The notes beneath the pieces were generated by a model, which was not told where the DNA came from, did not search any database, and saw only the letters and a list, made by a program, of their open reading frames with translations. 64,000 bases of DNA from NCBI GenBank assembly GCA_009829735.1, contig CM020620.1, positions 7,766,545-7,830,544 of the forward strand, written 5' to 3'. Of the stretch, positions 22,050 to 33,438 are shown one piece after another. The position numbers and the translations under genes were made by a program. Positions within the stretch are counted from its first letter, which is position 1. The number at the start of each line of letters is the position of its first letter. The stretch is from Pyropia yezoensis. Lineage: Eukaryota > Rhodophyta > Bangiophyceae > Bangiales > Bangiaceae.

Positions 22050-22829
22050 GTGAGATCCACATCAGATTCGGAATACTCTTCCTCAGCACTGGCGGCCAGC
22101 CCGACATCCTCGGCGGCCTCGGCGCGCGATACCGGGTCCACGTCCCGTGGCACCCCCCCGGTACGCACACCCTCGACGATCCGCGCACCCCCGACGGTCC
22201 GCGCACCCCCGACGACCCGTAGCGCCTTCACGGCCCACGGTCCGTCGGCACGCGGCCCCCCGTCGGCACGCGGCCCCCCGTCGGCACGCGACTCCCCGCA
22301 GGCACACTCCCGCCCGAGGGCACACAACCCCCCGGCGGGCGCCCACTCGATTCCTACCCCGGCGGTCCCAGTCCGCCTCGCCTCGGCGGGCCGGGCCGCA
22401 CCCAAGCCCCCCCTCTCGGGCAAGGGCAAGGGCCCTGCCACCAAGGACACGGCAGCCGGCGTCAACCGTCGCCTGTTACTGCCCCCCCAAGAATCGGGGC
22501 GCCGTTACACCGCCCCGCCGCCACCGGTGATTGGTCACATCAAGCCAACCACCGCGCGCGCGGTTGAGCAGCGTGAGCAACGCCGAATTGCCAAGAGCCA
22601 CCGTGGGGCGCAACGGAAATTCCTTTGCAATCCGTGCGGTGTGCGGTGCAACAGCCTCCCTGTGCTGCGTGATCACCGCGGATCCCGTCGCCACCGATAC
22701 GTAATTAACCGCCCGGACACCCTTCCCCGTTGCGAACCCTGCGGTCGCGAATTTGAGTCGGTGGAACATTTCGTGCGGCACACACGTGGCAAGGATCATC
22801 ACCGCACGCTGGCGCGCCGCACCGATTGA
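22050..22829 (+). CDS. zinc-finger ORF upstream of gag (copy 1)
   Basis: Same as 31420-32199, described there. 259 codons with two C2H2 fingers at the C-terminal end and no ATG in the frame. Confidence 0.6.
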   Translation: MRSTSDSEYSSSALAASPTSSAASARDTGSTSRGTPPVRTPSTIRAPPTVRAPPTTRSAFTAHGPSARGPPSARGPPSARDSPQAHSRPRAHNPPAGAHSIPTPAVPVRLASAGRAAPKPPLSGKGKGPATKDTAAGVNRRLLLPPQESGRRYTAPPPPVIGHIKPTTARAVEQREQRRIAKSHRGAQRKFLCNPCGVRCNSLPVLRDHRGSRRHRYVINRPDTLPRCEPCGREFESVEHFVRHTRGKDHHRTLARRTD

Positions 22830-23175
22830 CACCTGTTGACACGCCCCTGGATCTGGCCTAGGAGCCCGATTTTCCCCCATTGATCCCCCCGCTTGGAAAG
22901 TCGACACGACCCGACTCGGGCCTGTGCACGGACGCTTCTGAATAATCCGTTTGTGTGATTTCAACCGAATTTCTTGTGCTTCTCGAAGTAGTGCTGTACA
23001 TCATTTGGAAAGTTGCAGCAACCAGCGCAGCACTTATCCAAATCGTGTACACCACTACTGCTGCAGACAAACTCCTATCCCACACCTCCGAGATCTTCCT
23101 TGGGGTCCTCCCCAAGCAAGTCTTGTGAAATCTGGGTTGTAGGTTTGTTTGCCTCGGACTTGAACCCAAGACACC

Positions 23176-24045
23176 ATGGATGCACCAATCCCAGGGGGTG
23201 TCAACCCGGCCAATCCGGGCTCGGGCTCGAACGCACCGACCATGGAAGCCTGGACCCAGCTTACAGCGTTTGTCGCGCAAATGAGCGAACAACTCGAGGC
23301 TCATGAGATGGAACTAGCCGACGCTAAGCAGCAACTGTCCGAAGCCAAGGCCAGGGCCACTACTAGTGGCATGAAATCCGCGAGGCCGAACAAACCCGTG
23401 GCCTTCTCCGGTAAACCTGGGACGGTTGAAGCGTGGTGCTCGCATATGGATTTCTATGTGCGACTGAGTGACCCCGACGATGCGTGCAGTATTGCTTGCA
23501 CCTTCCTCGACGGCGAAGCGTTCGACTGGTGGAAGGTCTACAGTCAGACTACAGCTGTCCCGAACTGGGAATCCTTCCGTTCTGCTCTAATTCGCCGCTT
23601 CAGTCCACTGAACAAGACACAAGCGGCACGAGACAAGCTGCACTCGTGGCGCCAAATCAAAGACGTCGGAACGTTCAACAGGACGTTTCTGAGCGTCCTC
23701 TTGGACATCCCTGACATCACGGAAGCCGAGAAGATTGACCGCTACACCGGAGGCTCGAAGCGGGACATCTGGCAGGCTCTTTGTCTCAAGACCTACTCGG
23801 ATCTTGAATCTGTCATGACTGACGCTCTGCGCGTGGAGGCTGCCAAGGCTGGTGCCTCGACGCACCTCGGCGGCACATCTGCGAGGCCATCCACGACGGG
23901 TGTCATTCCCATGGAAATCTCCAGCATCAAAGTCGAGAAACTCACGCCTGAAGAGCGTCAGCGCTGCATGCGGGAAGGCCTCTGCCTCCGCTGCCGTGAG
24001 AAAGGACATATGGCCAAGGACTGCCCAAAAGCCCAGCGGAACTGA
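23176..24045 (+). CDS. gag: Gag, Ty3/gypsy element 1 (copy 1)
   Basis: 289 codons, identical in layout to 32546-33415. It ends in a CX2CX4HX4C knuckle. The CCCAAAA slippery heptamer lies at 24024-24030. Confidence 0.85.
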   Translation: MDAPIPGGVNPANPGSGSNAPTMEAWTQLTAFVAQMSEQLEAHEMELADAKQQLSEAKARATTSGMKSARPNKPVAFSGKPGTVEAWCSHMDFYVRLSDPDDACSIACTFLDGEAFDWWKVYSQTTAVPNWESFRSALIRRFSPLNKTQAARDKLHSWRQIKDVGTFNRTFLSVLLDIPDITEAEKIDRYTGGSKRDIWQALCLKTYSDLESVMTDALRVEAAKAGASTHLGGTSARPSTTGVIPMEISSIKVEKLTPEERQRCMREGLCLRCREKGHMAKDCPKAQRN

Positions 24046-24068
24046 AGCAGCAACCGTCATCAAAACCG

Positions 24069-26918
24069 GTGCCAGACGCTTCTTCGGTTCCTGAAAACAT
24101 GTCGTCACCATTTGAAGGCCCGCGTCTCGGGCTTCTGCTTTCTACTGCCTCTGTCAATGGACATCTCGTTAAGGTGCTGTTTGACGACGGATCTCCCATT
24201 AACGTCGTATCAAGGCGCCTCGTGAATACCCTGAATGTGACCACGAAAGAAACGGACTTCGCGGCTAACATGCCCGATGGTCGCTCCCACGTCCTCGCAG
24301 AGACCATTGAACCCTTAGAGATTCACATCGGCCCATACCAAGAACGTCTTCGGTTTGCTGTATGCGACCTAAGTGCGTACGACATCATCCTCGGAAAGAA
24401 ATGGCGTGACGACAATGACGCCAAAATCAACAACAAGAAGAACAAGATCTCCTTCAAGTTTAACCAAAAGAACATCTCCATCACTGCCTCCCTCAAGAAA
24501 CCCCATGGCCTGATTAGTAGGCAACGCCTCGCCAAGGACCTTATTCAAAAAGTTCCTGTCTTCGCCATTTACCTGCAATCCGAAGATCCTTCCAGCACCT
24601 TTGACATCAATGCGATTAAAATGGGAGAAGCTGAAGACAAGAATGACGTCCAAGAGATTCTCAACGAGTACGCCGACGTCTTCCCGGAAGAGCTTCCCGA
24701 TGGACTTCCTCCTGAACGCAGTCACAAGTTTAGCGTCAAGCTTACGGAGGACGCTCAACCACGTCGCAGTGGCATTTATCGCCTATCTGAATGGGAACTC
24801 GATGAACTCAAGACACAACTTGCAACCCTCATACGAAAGGGGTTCATCCAACCAAGTGCCTCACCGTGGGGCTCTTCTGTACTCTTGCCGCAAAGAAGGA
24901 CGGTGGCTGGCGAATGTGCATCGATTATCGAGCATTGAACAAAGCCACTATCAAGAACGCATATCCCTTACCAAGAATTGACGACATCTTCGACCAACTG
25001 CGAAAGGCCAAGTACTTCACGAAGATCGACCTCCGATCAGGTTACCACCAGATCCGGCTTGACCCTGATACTATCCCACTGACGGCGCTCCGAACAAAAT
25101 ACGGGTTCTACGAATTTACCGTGCTACCCTTTGGGCTAACAAATGCCCCCGCGGTCTTCATGAACCTAATGAATGACGTCTACCGACCCTATCTCTACGA
25201 GTTTATCTGCGTCTACCTCGACGACATCCTGGTCTACAGTGAAGCTTACGAAGATCATCTAAAGCACCTAAGGCAAGCCCTGGACAAGCTGCGAGAGCAT
25301 AAGCTCTACGCCAAACTCAGCAAATGCCAATTTGCGCGAACAACTGTGGACTACCTCGGCCATGTCATTTCCAACGAAGGCTTCTCTATGGAGGACTACA
25401 AGGTCCAAGCCATTCGATCATGGGCAACGCCACAGAGCAAAAAAGATGTGCAATCTTTCCTCGGCATGGTCAACTTCTATCGTCGATTTATTAAGGGAAT
25501 GGCATCCGTGGCTGCACCCCTCACAAGGCTTACTGGAAACGTCGACTTCGAATGGAACTCTGACGCCCAGAAGGCTTTTGAGCAACTACAAACCCTGACG
25601 ACAAGTGCACCAGTACTGAGGCCATTCGACAAGAGGTACCCAATCTTCGTCTCCACAGATGCCAGTGGGTATGCTGTTGGCGCTGTCCTTGAACAAGATG
25701 ACGGAAAAGGACGACGCCCAGTGGCCTACTTCTCATTGACGCTGAACATCCACGAACAGCGCTACAGTATCCGTGAGCGCGAACTGCTCGCAGTTGTACA
25801 AGCCATTCGACACTGGCGCTGCTACCTCCATGGAAGGTCGTTCGAGGTGCACACCGACCATGAGTCCCTAAGGTACTTGAAAACCCAAGAGAAGCTCAAC
25901 GACCGCCAAGTCAAGTGGCTAGAGCTGTTGGAGCAATTCGATTTCAAGATCATCCCCATCAAGGGCACTTCCAACCCCGTAGCTGATGCTCTTTCAAGGC
26001 AACCACAAGACGCCCCCGATAAGCACGCTCCCAATCAAGATCTCCTTAGTCGCGTGCTAACCAAGACCATCGAAAGCCTACCCAAGAAAACTGAAATCAA
26101 CAACCTCATGACCATAAGCCAAAGTGATCAAGACCTTGCCACCCTAGACCAAGAGTACAACGCGGATCCCGAGTTTGCCGACCTAGTTAACGACCCGGTA
26201 TCTCCCTACCGGCTTCACATGAGGTTGTTGAAACGAGGTGACCGTAGGTGCATCCCCGTTGGTACTCTACGCCAAAGACTACTCCATGACTACCACGACA
26301 TCCCAAGCCAAGGGCATATGGGAGTTAAGAAAACCACCAACGCTATTGCTTCCAAATACTACTGGAAGACAATGCGGAAGGACATCCAAAGATACGTACA
26401 ATCATGTGATTTGTGCCAGCGGAACAAAGCTGGCACCCATTCACCTCTGGGTCACCTCAAACCACTAGATCCACCGAACCAACGATGGGCAAGTGTCTCC
26501 ATGGACTTTTATCACCCCTCTTCCACTGACCCAAAGGGGCCACAATGGCATTAACGTCATTGTGGACAGACTGTCGAAGATGATTCGACTAGCACCAATG
26601 AAGCCCGACTGTACTGCACCAGTCGTAGCGCAACTCTACCATGATCACGTCTACCGTCATCACGGTCTACCATCCGACGCCGTCTGCGACCGAGACCGAA
26701 TCTTCTTCTCCAACTTCTGGCAGTCGCTCACCGAAATTCTCAAGGTCAAGATCAAGGCATCTTCAGCCTATCATCCCCAGACGGACGGACAAACGGAGAT
26801 CATGAACAAGAAGATTGAAGAATCCTGCGAAACTTCGTGAACCATCATCAGGTGATTGGGACCTCTTCCTTGTTGCTGCAGAAGTAGCTTTACAACCGGT
26901 CACCCAATGCGGTCACGA
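24069..26918 (+). pseudogene. pol: Pol, element 1 (copy 1), indel-broken and truncated at the gap
   Basis: Corresponds to 33439-36289 of the intact copy. A missing T in the run at 24884-24886 breaks the frame after the protease and the first part of RT; the frame is then open from about 24866 to 26510. There an extra T breaks it within the integrase at the catalytic MDF segment. Three more one-base indels lie in the last 105 nt. All are homopolymer-type and absent from the other copy, so they are more likely sequence errors at a contig end than real mutations. Confidence 0.8.
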
Positions 26919-27418
26919 NNNNNNNNNNNNNNNNNNNNNNNNNNNNNNNNNNNNNNNNNNNNNNNNNNNNNNNNNNNNNNNNNNNNNNNNNNNNNNNNNN
27001 NNNNNNNNNNNNNNNNNNNNNNNNNNNNNNNNNNNNNNNNNNNNNNNNNNNNNNNNNNNNNNNNNNNNNNNNNNNNNNNNNNNNNNNNNNNNNNNNNNNN
27101 NNNNNNNNNNNNNNNNNNNNNNNNNNNNNNNNNNNNNNNNNNNNNNNNNNNNNNNNNNNNNNNNNNNNNNNNNNNNNNNNNNNNNNNNNNNNNNNNNNNN
27201 NNNNNNNNNNNNNNNNNNNNNNNNNNNNNNNNNNNNNNNNNNNNNNNNNNNNNNNNNNNNNNNNNNNNNNNNNNNNNNNNNNNNNNNNNNNNNNNNNNNN
27301 NNNNNNNNNNNNNNNNNNNNNNNNNNNNNNNNNNNNNNNNNNNNNNNNNNNNNNNNNNNNNNNNNNNNNNNNNNNNNNNNNNNNNNNNNNNNNNNNNNNN
27401 NNNNNNNNNNNNNNNNNN
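26919..27418. other. assembly gap, 500 N
   Basis: Exactly 500 undetermined bases, the usual placeholder for a gap of unknown size. Both flanks are copies of sequence found on the other side, so the true gap may be negative (an overlap of about 8.87 kb). Confidence 0.98.
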
Positions 27419-28149
27419 GGAATCCCCGGAATGCTCGGCACGGCGACGATGAGCGCGACGAGCCTGCCAAACTCCCGCAGGTACATCCCGCCGATGTTAG
27501 ATCGCCCCATGACCTTGTACATGACCATTCTGGCGCCCGCCCTTGCCTCCTTGCCCATCAGCGCGCCAGCAGGAAGTGCATGAGGCTCTTGATGATTTTT
27601 CCCGTACAGTGCAAGATAGGGAACTAGGCCATAAAAGGGATGTCACGAAGCAGCGGGTACCCGCGAGTGCCGCCAAAGGCACGACGGATGACCTTGAACG
27701 ATGCCGACAGCGGCGTGTACGGCAATGGTCTGCAGCGGTGTACCAAGCGACCGTTGGCACGTGGAAGATTGCACCAAAGGGCTCCGCCACAGGCATGACA
27801 CGGCAACCACTGCCGCCCCGCAGCGGCACTTCGCAGTCAACTGTCCCTCCGATGTCGTCCAACGGCCATCGCGCAGGCGCACCAGCGACCGAGAACCCAC
27901 GCCGCCATCTCCCAGAGCATGGAAAGGGTGTGCGGGGTACGTTTCTCAGCAGGGGCGAGAAGCAGCGCCCCACGCAATGCGCTGTGATGCGTGCAACGTG
28001 TTGTATGTTTGTATGTATTCAGGGACTGACCCTACTTCCTCTCCCATCTTCCGTAAGACTTTGGCTGTCCACCGTCCGCCGAGTGCCCCTCTCGAACATC
28101 CCCCCCCCCCCCCCCCCCCCCCCCCCGCGTCCTGCTTGATCCCCTCGCC
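27419..28149. pseudogene. second copy of the divergent gene starts and intergenic region
   Basis: Matches 18043-18778. On the minus strand it holds the first part of the 548-aa frame (27419 to about 27611) and the upstream 100-codon frame. It carries at least six one- to two-base indels relative to the first copy (for example cagcgcgccagc for cagcgccagc, and tacggcaat for tacgcaat). These break the frames. They cluster within 600 bp of the gap. Confidence 0.8.
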
Positions 28150-30334
28150 ATGGTACTTTCTCAGGAGGCGAGCACGGAGAAACAGGCACCAGCTGACACG
28201 GATGAACAGACACCTGCGGAAGCGCCTCCCCGGACCGGCGAAGGCGGTGGCGAGGACAAAGCAACAGGTACGTAGCGTCGGAGTCCACGTCGCGCAACGC
28301 CACGACCCGGTCCTTGTCCTGTGTTGTATTTGTGTGCTGCTGGTTGTACAGGCCTGTATTGCACGTTGTATGATACTGTATGTTCCGGATCCTTACCTGC
28401 AGCCTCTCAAGCACTGTCTTGACGCCCTCCTCCCCCCCCATCGCCCCCGCCCCCCCCCCCCCCCCCCCCTCCTTCGATCTCCAATCCCCACTCCCCTCAT
28501 CTTTCCTGATTTCCCCACCCCCAGGGACGTGCGGAGGATGCCACGCCTGCGCCTGCCCCTCGTCCGAAGGCGCCCGAGAGGTCGGCTCTTCCCAAAGAGG
28601 CGGAGGGCACCGCGGGCCCTCCATTGAGGGCGGCGGCTACCATGGCAAAGGCCCCCAAGAGGCCGGCCAAGGCGGTTGTACCTGCAAAGAAGCTACAAAA
28701 GAAGCGGAAGAAGCCACCGCCGCCGAAGTCGCCGTCGACATCCGCCAGCGGGCGGTCCAGCAGCGACTCGGAGGACGCCGCAGCCGCCGAGGCGGCCGCG
28801 CAACAGAAGCGCGGCACCCGCCCGGCCAGCGCCACAGCCCCTGCAGTACGGCACAAGACGCCTGTGCAGGGCAAGGTGGGCGGCGCGGCCAAGGCTGGTG
28901 GGGCGAGGAGGGGGGGCCAGCGGGTGGCATGCCTCGCGCAGGCAAGTCCCCGGCTGTCGCTGTACCTCCGGTGGATGTCGGGCGCCCGGCAAAGCACCGC
29001 ACTCTGCCAGTCCCGGCTGCATCTGCGGGTGGTGCGGGGGCTGCCGCGGCCGCGTCGACGACGGCACGCGCTCCTGTGCGCGCTTTTAAAGCGCGGGTGC
29101 CTGCTGTAGTGCGTGCGATGAAGAGGGGGGGGGCTCTTGTCCGAGGACCACCCGGTGCAGTGGTTGGCAAGCGCCGCGCGCCTACCGCAGCAGCGCTCTT
29201 ACCTGCAAGCCCAGTTCCTGGGCACCCCGTCGAGGACCCCGCCGACGGCGACGCGGACAAGGCCAACCCCCCCATGCACAAGCAGCCTCGCCAGTCGAAG
29301 AAGGGCAAGGGGCCGGCACGGCACCCGGACGAGAAAGAGGGGATCGACCTTGCCGTCGCAGCTCGGGCGGAGGTCAGCGCCCGCGTCAACCACGGGATGG
29401 CGGCGCCCGAGGACGCTGACGACGTCTTCCTCTGTGCTGAAGATGCCGACGCCATGTACCTGGCGTCCATTATGGCGGCGGCCCCCGCCAGCCTGGAGCG
29501 GGCAAAGGAGTTGCGCCACACTGTGGCCGAGACGGTGCCCCGGAAGCACAAGGGGAAGCCGAAGGAAGGTGGGTCGGGGAGCAAGAGGCGGGTAAATGAC
29601 CTCCTCGGGCTCTGTGGGATGGCGCGGTCGGCCGTCTACGGCGCGCTCACGCGCTGGATCATCCATCGGTGGCAGTACCATGCCAAGTTCTACGACTCAG
29701 CCGGGTTTACGCCACCGGACGAAGAGGATGGAGGAGAGGACGGGGTGCGGGGCGAGGGCGAGGAAGCCCGTGCCAAGGCGCGTGCCCAGGATACCCGGGC
29801 GAAGGCGGCGCGGTGGTGGCTGCGTGGCAGGCGGTACCTGAAGACAAAGAAGGGTCGCCTGGCGCTGTATCAGATTGCAGCTGAGTTCATCCGCAACCTC
29901 GACGTTGACAACGCGAAGACAACAGCGATCCATAAGGGACGCGTAGTGCTGCGGTTGCGGCTCTGTCAACTGGCCATCATTCTCGCCAAGGTAAGTTGTT
30001 GCATTCGCCAGCGCTGTTTTATAGGTTACCGCATCTCCTTGCATCGCACTACATTGTGCTGTGCCGGGTACTATATCTTTTGTACCGCACTCCATCGTAC
30101 TGTATCTCTCTGCGATTCATTGTGAGTCGCTGTCACGCAGTGCCAGTTCCTACTTCCGATCTCGGCCTGACACATGGTACTGTGTGGTTGGCTCGTGCTC
30201 TGTCGCTTCTTCCGTGTCGTGGATGTATACGGTTGGTGTGTGTTGTGTTGTCGCTTTTCCCGTGCAGGTGCGCGCCCAGCTACTGCTGTGGTCGCTGGGT
30301 AGGGACGGGAAGCAGAAGGTGTTTGGCGGCCTGA
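28150..30334 (+). pseudogene. basic nuclear-type gene, 5' part (copy 2), interrupted by LTR
   Basis: Copy of 18779-20964: exons 28150-28267, 28525-29990 and 30268-30334. Exon 1 has one extra C (cctccccgg) and exon 2 lacks one G near 28912, so this copy is frameshifted where copy 1 is not. The last 5 bases before the LTR, cctga (30330-30334), form the left target-site duplication of element 1; the matching duplicate is at 37788-37792. Confidence 0.8.
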
Positions 30335-31181
30335 TGTACGGATTTCCCCCCTAATCCCATGCCTAATACTTAAGGGATAATATCTGGGACCTCTCCTTAC
30401 AGATCCTGCCGAATCAACTCCTGGCAACATGGATCAACTCCTTGTATTGTGGGGCATGACGCGGTGTACCTTCCAGACGCAAGATGAGTCAGCCGCTGTC
30501 TCACGGTGTCTGCCGGCCGCACGACAGCAGCCATCGACAGCCCATCATGGCCTGTCGAAAGGCGCCACCGTCAGCACCCATGACGAGCCACATCTGCCAC
30601 AGCTGGCGAGTCCGTTAAAATGTCCTCGCTGCAGCATTGCAGCGATGTGACTAGCTAGCCGGCTGGCCGATTCGGCCGACTCGATCGAATCGTGCTTACA
30701 CGCCTCTCGGACCTTCGGGCCGACTGGCGTCTGGAGCCGGCTGGGGCGGCGCCCTAGGCGCCGCACGCCGGACCCCTTCGTTTGGGGCAAACTGGGTCTG
30801 CACTCCTTTAATGCGCACGCCCGCCCATGCTTTGTTCTGAGAGCCATGCTTTGTTTTTGGGCCGATTTGTGCCTACCGGTGGAGCGACGGGGAAACGCAT
30901 GCTTTGGGGCTCCTCGGGTGCCCCGACGCGAGTATATAGTGCGTGGGTGTCGGCGCCACCGGGGGAGACCGGAAGGGCAACCACAGACACAGACCAAAGA
31001 GGACCTTCACCCTTTGAACCCTCTCGATCACCACCGACGTCGCGCCGTCCTCTTCCCCAGACCCACCACCGTCACCACCTCCATCCTCTTCCCCGCACCC
31101 TGTCGCCCTATTGGCTGGCACGGGTCGCTGACACCATCACGAGTACGCTGAGGGCTGCCCAAGTGTGGGTGGTTCCTCACA
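30335..31181 (+). repeat. 5' LTR, element 1
   Basis: Starts TGTACGG, ends CCTCACA; TATA-like tatata at 30933-30938, so transcription of the element would start a little downstream. Length equals that of the 3' LTR. Confidence 0.93.
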
Positions 31182-31183
31182 TG

Positions 31184-31201
31184 TGGTAGCTTCAGATAGT
31201 T
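31184..31201 (+). promoter_or_regulatory. putative primer-binding site, element 1
   Basis: Begins TGGTAGCTTCAG two bases after the LTR. TGG is the complement of a tRNA CCA end, and the position is right for a minus-strand primer site. I did not identify the tRNA. Confidence 0.5.
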
Positions 31202-31419
31202 TGGCTTTTCTACCTGGCGGTGACTTGCGATTCCGTTTTTGATTTGGCTCTCCCTGCGATTGTGCAGTCGCGTTGCCCCCTACGTTCGGCTTGCCACGGG
31301 CATTGTAATACGAACGTAGCGGGTTCCACGAATCACACCGAACGAACAATTTCCTGACACAACCCTTGTGGTTTTTTTTCACGGAATTTTTCTTTTGGTC
31401 AACCGATTGTTGAATCCCA

Positions 31420-32199
31420 GTGAGATCCACATCAGATTCGGAATACTCTTCCTCAGCACTGGCGGCCAGCCCGACATCCTCGGCGGCCTCGGCGCGCGAT
31501 ACCGGGTCCACGTCCCGTGGCACCCCCCCGGTACGCACACCCTCGACGATCCGCGCACCCCCGACGGTCCGCGCACCCCCGACGACCCGTAGCGCCTTCA
31601 CGGCCCACGGTCCGTCGGCACGCGGCCCCCCGTCGGCACGCGGCCCCCCGTCGGCACGCGACTCCCCGCAGGCACACTCCCGCCCGAGGGCACACAACCC
31701 CCCGGCGGGCGCCCACTCGATTCCTACCCCGGCGGTCCCAGTCCGCCTCGCCTCGGCGGGCCGGGCCGCACCCAAGCCCCCCCTCTCGGGCAAGGGCAAG
31801 GGCCCTGCCACCAAGGACACGGCAGCCGGCGTCAACCGTCGCCTGTTACTGCCCCCCCAAGAATCGGGGCGCCGTTACACCGCCCCGCCGCCACCGGTGA
31901 TTGGTCACATCAAGCCAACCACCGCGCGCGCGGTTGAGCAGCGTGAGCAACGCCGAATTGCCAAGAGCCACCGTGGGGCGCAACGGAAATTCCTTTGCAA
32001 TCCGTGCGGTGTGCGGTGCAACAGCCTCCCTGTGCTGCGTGATCACCGCGGATCCCGTCGCCACCGATACGTAATTAACCGCCCGGACACCCTTCCCCGT
32101 TGCGAACCCTGCGGTCGCGAATTTGAGTCGGTGGAACATTTCGTGCGGCACACACGTGGCAAGGATCATCACCGCACGCTGGCGCGCCGCACCGATTGA
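31420..32199 (+). CDS. extra ORF with two U1/JAZ-like C2H2 zinc fingers, 5' of gag
   Basis: 259 codons between the leader and gag. The first 180 residues are Ser/Pro/Arg/Ala-rich and disordered. It includes a DNA repeat unit of 18 bp coding for ARGPPS. Near residues 193-215 and 228-250 are two fingers with spacing CX2CX12HX5H (CNPCGVRC... and CEPCGREF...), a form typical of zinc fingers that bind RNA or double-stranded RNA. The frame has no ATG: the upstream limit is a TGA, and a splice-acceptor-like gaatcccag ends at 31419. Expression may therefore need a spliced leader or a non-AUG start. It has no counterpart in the usual gag-pol plan. A minus-strand frame (31137-31835) overlaps its first half; the paired fingers favour the plus strand. 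Confidence 0.6.
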   Translation: MRSTSDSEYSSSALAASPTSSAASARDTGSTSRGTPPVRTPSTIRAPPTVRAPPTTRSAFTAHGPSARGPPSARGPPSARDSPQAHSRPRAHNPPAGAHSIPTPAVPVRLASAGRAAPKPPLSGKGKGPATKDTAAGVNRRLLLPPQESGRRYTAPPPPVIGHIKPTTARAVEQREQRRIAKSHRGAQRKFLCNPCGVRCNSLPVLRDHRGSRRHRYVINRPDTLPRCEPCGREFESVEHFVRHTRGKDHHRTLARRTD

Positions 32200-32545
32200 C
32201 ACCTGTTGACACGCCCCTGGATCTGGCCTAGGAGCCCGATTTTCCCCCATTGATCCCCCCGCTTGGAAAGTCGACACGACCCGACTCGGGCCTGTGCACG
32301 GACGCTTCTGAATAATCCGTTTGTGTGATTTCAACCGAATTTCTTGTGCTTCTCGAAGTAGTGCTGTACATCATTTGGAAAGTTGCAGCAACCAGCGCAG
32401 CACTTATCCAAATCGTGTACACCACTACTGCTGCAGACAAACTCCTATCCCACACCTCCGAGATCTTCCTTGGGGTCCTCCCCAAGCAAGTCTTGTGAAA
32501 TCTGGGTTGTAGGTTTGTTTGCCTCGGACTTGAACCCAAGACACC

Positions 32546-33415
32546 ATGGATGCACCAATCCCAGGGGGTGTCAACCCGGCCAATCCGGGCTCGGGCTCGA
32601 ACGCACCGACCATGGAAGCCTGGACCCAGCTTACAGCGTTTGTCGCGCAAATGAGCGAACAACTCGAGGCTCATGAGATGGAACTAGCCGACGCTAAGCA
32701 GCAACTGTCCGAAGCCAAGGCCAGGGCCACTACTAGTGGCATGAAATCCGCGAGGCCGAACAAACCCGTGGCCTTCTCCGGTAAACCTGGGACGGTTGAA
32801 GCGTGGTGCTCGCATATGGATTTCTATGTGCGACTGAGTGACCCCGACGATGCGTGCAGTATTGCTTGCACCTTCCTCGACGGCGAAGCGTTCGACTGGT
32901 GGAAGGTCTACAGTCAGACTACAGCTGTCCCGAACTGGGAATCCTTCCGTTCTGCTCTAATTCGCCGCTTCAGTCCACTGAACAAGACACAAGCGGCACG
33001 AGACAAGCTGCACTCGTGGCGCCAAATCAAAGACGTCGGAACGTTCAACAGGACGTTTCTGAGCGTCCTCTTGGACATCCCTGACATCACGGAAGCCGAG
33101 AAGATTGACCGCTACACCGGAGGCTCGAAGCGGGACATCTGGCAGGCTCTTTGTCTCAAGACCTACTCGGATCTTGAATCTGTCATGACTGACGCTCTGC
33201 GCGTGGAGGCTGCCAAGGCTGGTGCCTCGACGCACCTCGGCGGCACATCTGCGAGGCCATCCACGACGGGTGTCATTCCCATGGAAATCTCCAGCATCAA
33301 AGTCGAGAAACTCACGCCTGAAGAGCGTCAGCGCTGCATGCGGGAAGGCCTCTGCCTCCGCTGCCGTGAGAAAGGACATATGGCCAAGGACTGCCCAAAA
33401 GCCCAGCGGAACTGA
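32546..33415 (+). CDS. gag: Gag, Ty3/gypsy element 1
   Basis: 289 aa. The ATG is in good context (gacaccATGG). An N-terminal coiled-coil-like stretch rich in Glu/Gln/Lys (residues about 30-60) is followed by a capsid-like region with FSGKPGTVEAWCSHMDFY and FLDGEAFDWWKVY, motifs common in retrotransposon gag. It ends in a CCHC zinc knuckle, C270-X2-C-X4-H-X4-C283, for RNA packaging. Pol follows in the -1 frame; the slippery heptamer lies 12 nt before the stop codon. Confidence 0.9.
   Translation: MDAPIPGGVNPANPGSGSNAPTMEAWTQLTAFVAQMSEQLEAHEMELADAKQQLSEAKARATTSGMKSARPNKPVAFSGKPGTVEAWCSHMDFYVRLSDPDDACSIACTFLDGEAFDWWKVYSQTTAVPNWESFRSALIRRFSPLNKTQAARDKLHSWRQIKDVGTFNRTFLSVLLDIPDITEAEKIDRYTGGSKRDIWQALCLKTYSDLESVMTDALRVEAAKAGASTHLGGTSARPSTTGVIPMEISSIKVEKLTPEERQRCMREGLCLRCREKGHMAKDCPKAQRN
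33394..33400 (+). promoter_or_regulatory. -1 frameshift slippery site CCCAAAA
   Basis: In gag phase it reads C CCA AAA, the canonical X XXY YYZ pattern. The -1 frame is open from here through the whole of pol, and the gag TGA (33413-33415) is 12 nt downstream of the heptamer. A downstream stem is not obvious: aaccg/cggtt pairs about 30 nt later, which is weak. Pol has no ATG until 33469, which supports translation as a Gag-Pol fusion. Confidence 0.6.
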
Positions 33416-33438
33416 AGCAGCAACCGTCATCAAAACCG

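Larger units (their letters stand above)
20965..26918 (+). mobile_element. Ty3/gypsy element 1, partial copy ending at the gap
   Basis: The 5' LTR (20965-21811), leader, zinc-finger ORF, gag and most of pol are present; the sequence stops inside the integrase at the N run. It matches 30335-36289 almost base for base at an offset of 9370-9371. Differences are single-base homopolymer indels (near 24885, 26508, 26818, 26852 and 26890), increasing towards the gap. It is most likely the end of one contig that overlaps the next, not a second insertion. Confidence 0.85.

Noticed and set aside
20965-26918. a second independent insertion of element 1 next to the first
   Set aside because: Same target gene, same insertion point and same flanking sequence as 30335 onward; two insertions cannot share the identical site and host flanks, so duplication or assembly overlap is the better reading.
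31137-31835. 233-codon minus-strand frame overlapping the end of the element 1 LTR and the zinc-finger ORF
   Set aside because: Its C-terminal half looks somewhat protein-like, but it has no ATG and lies partly in the LTR; the paired C2H2 pattern on the plus strand is stronger evidence.
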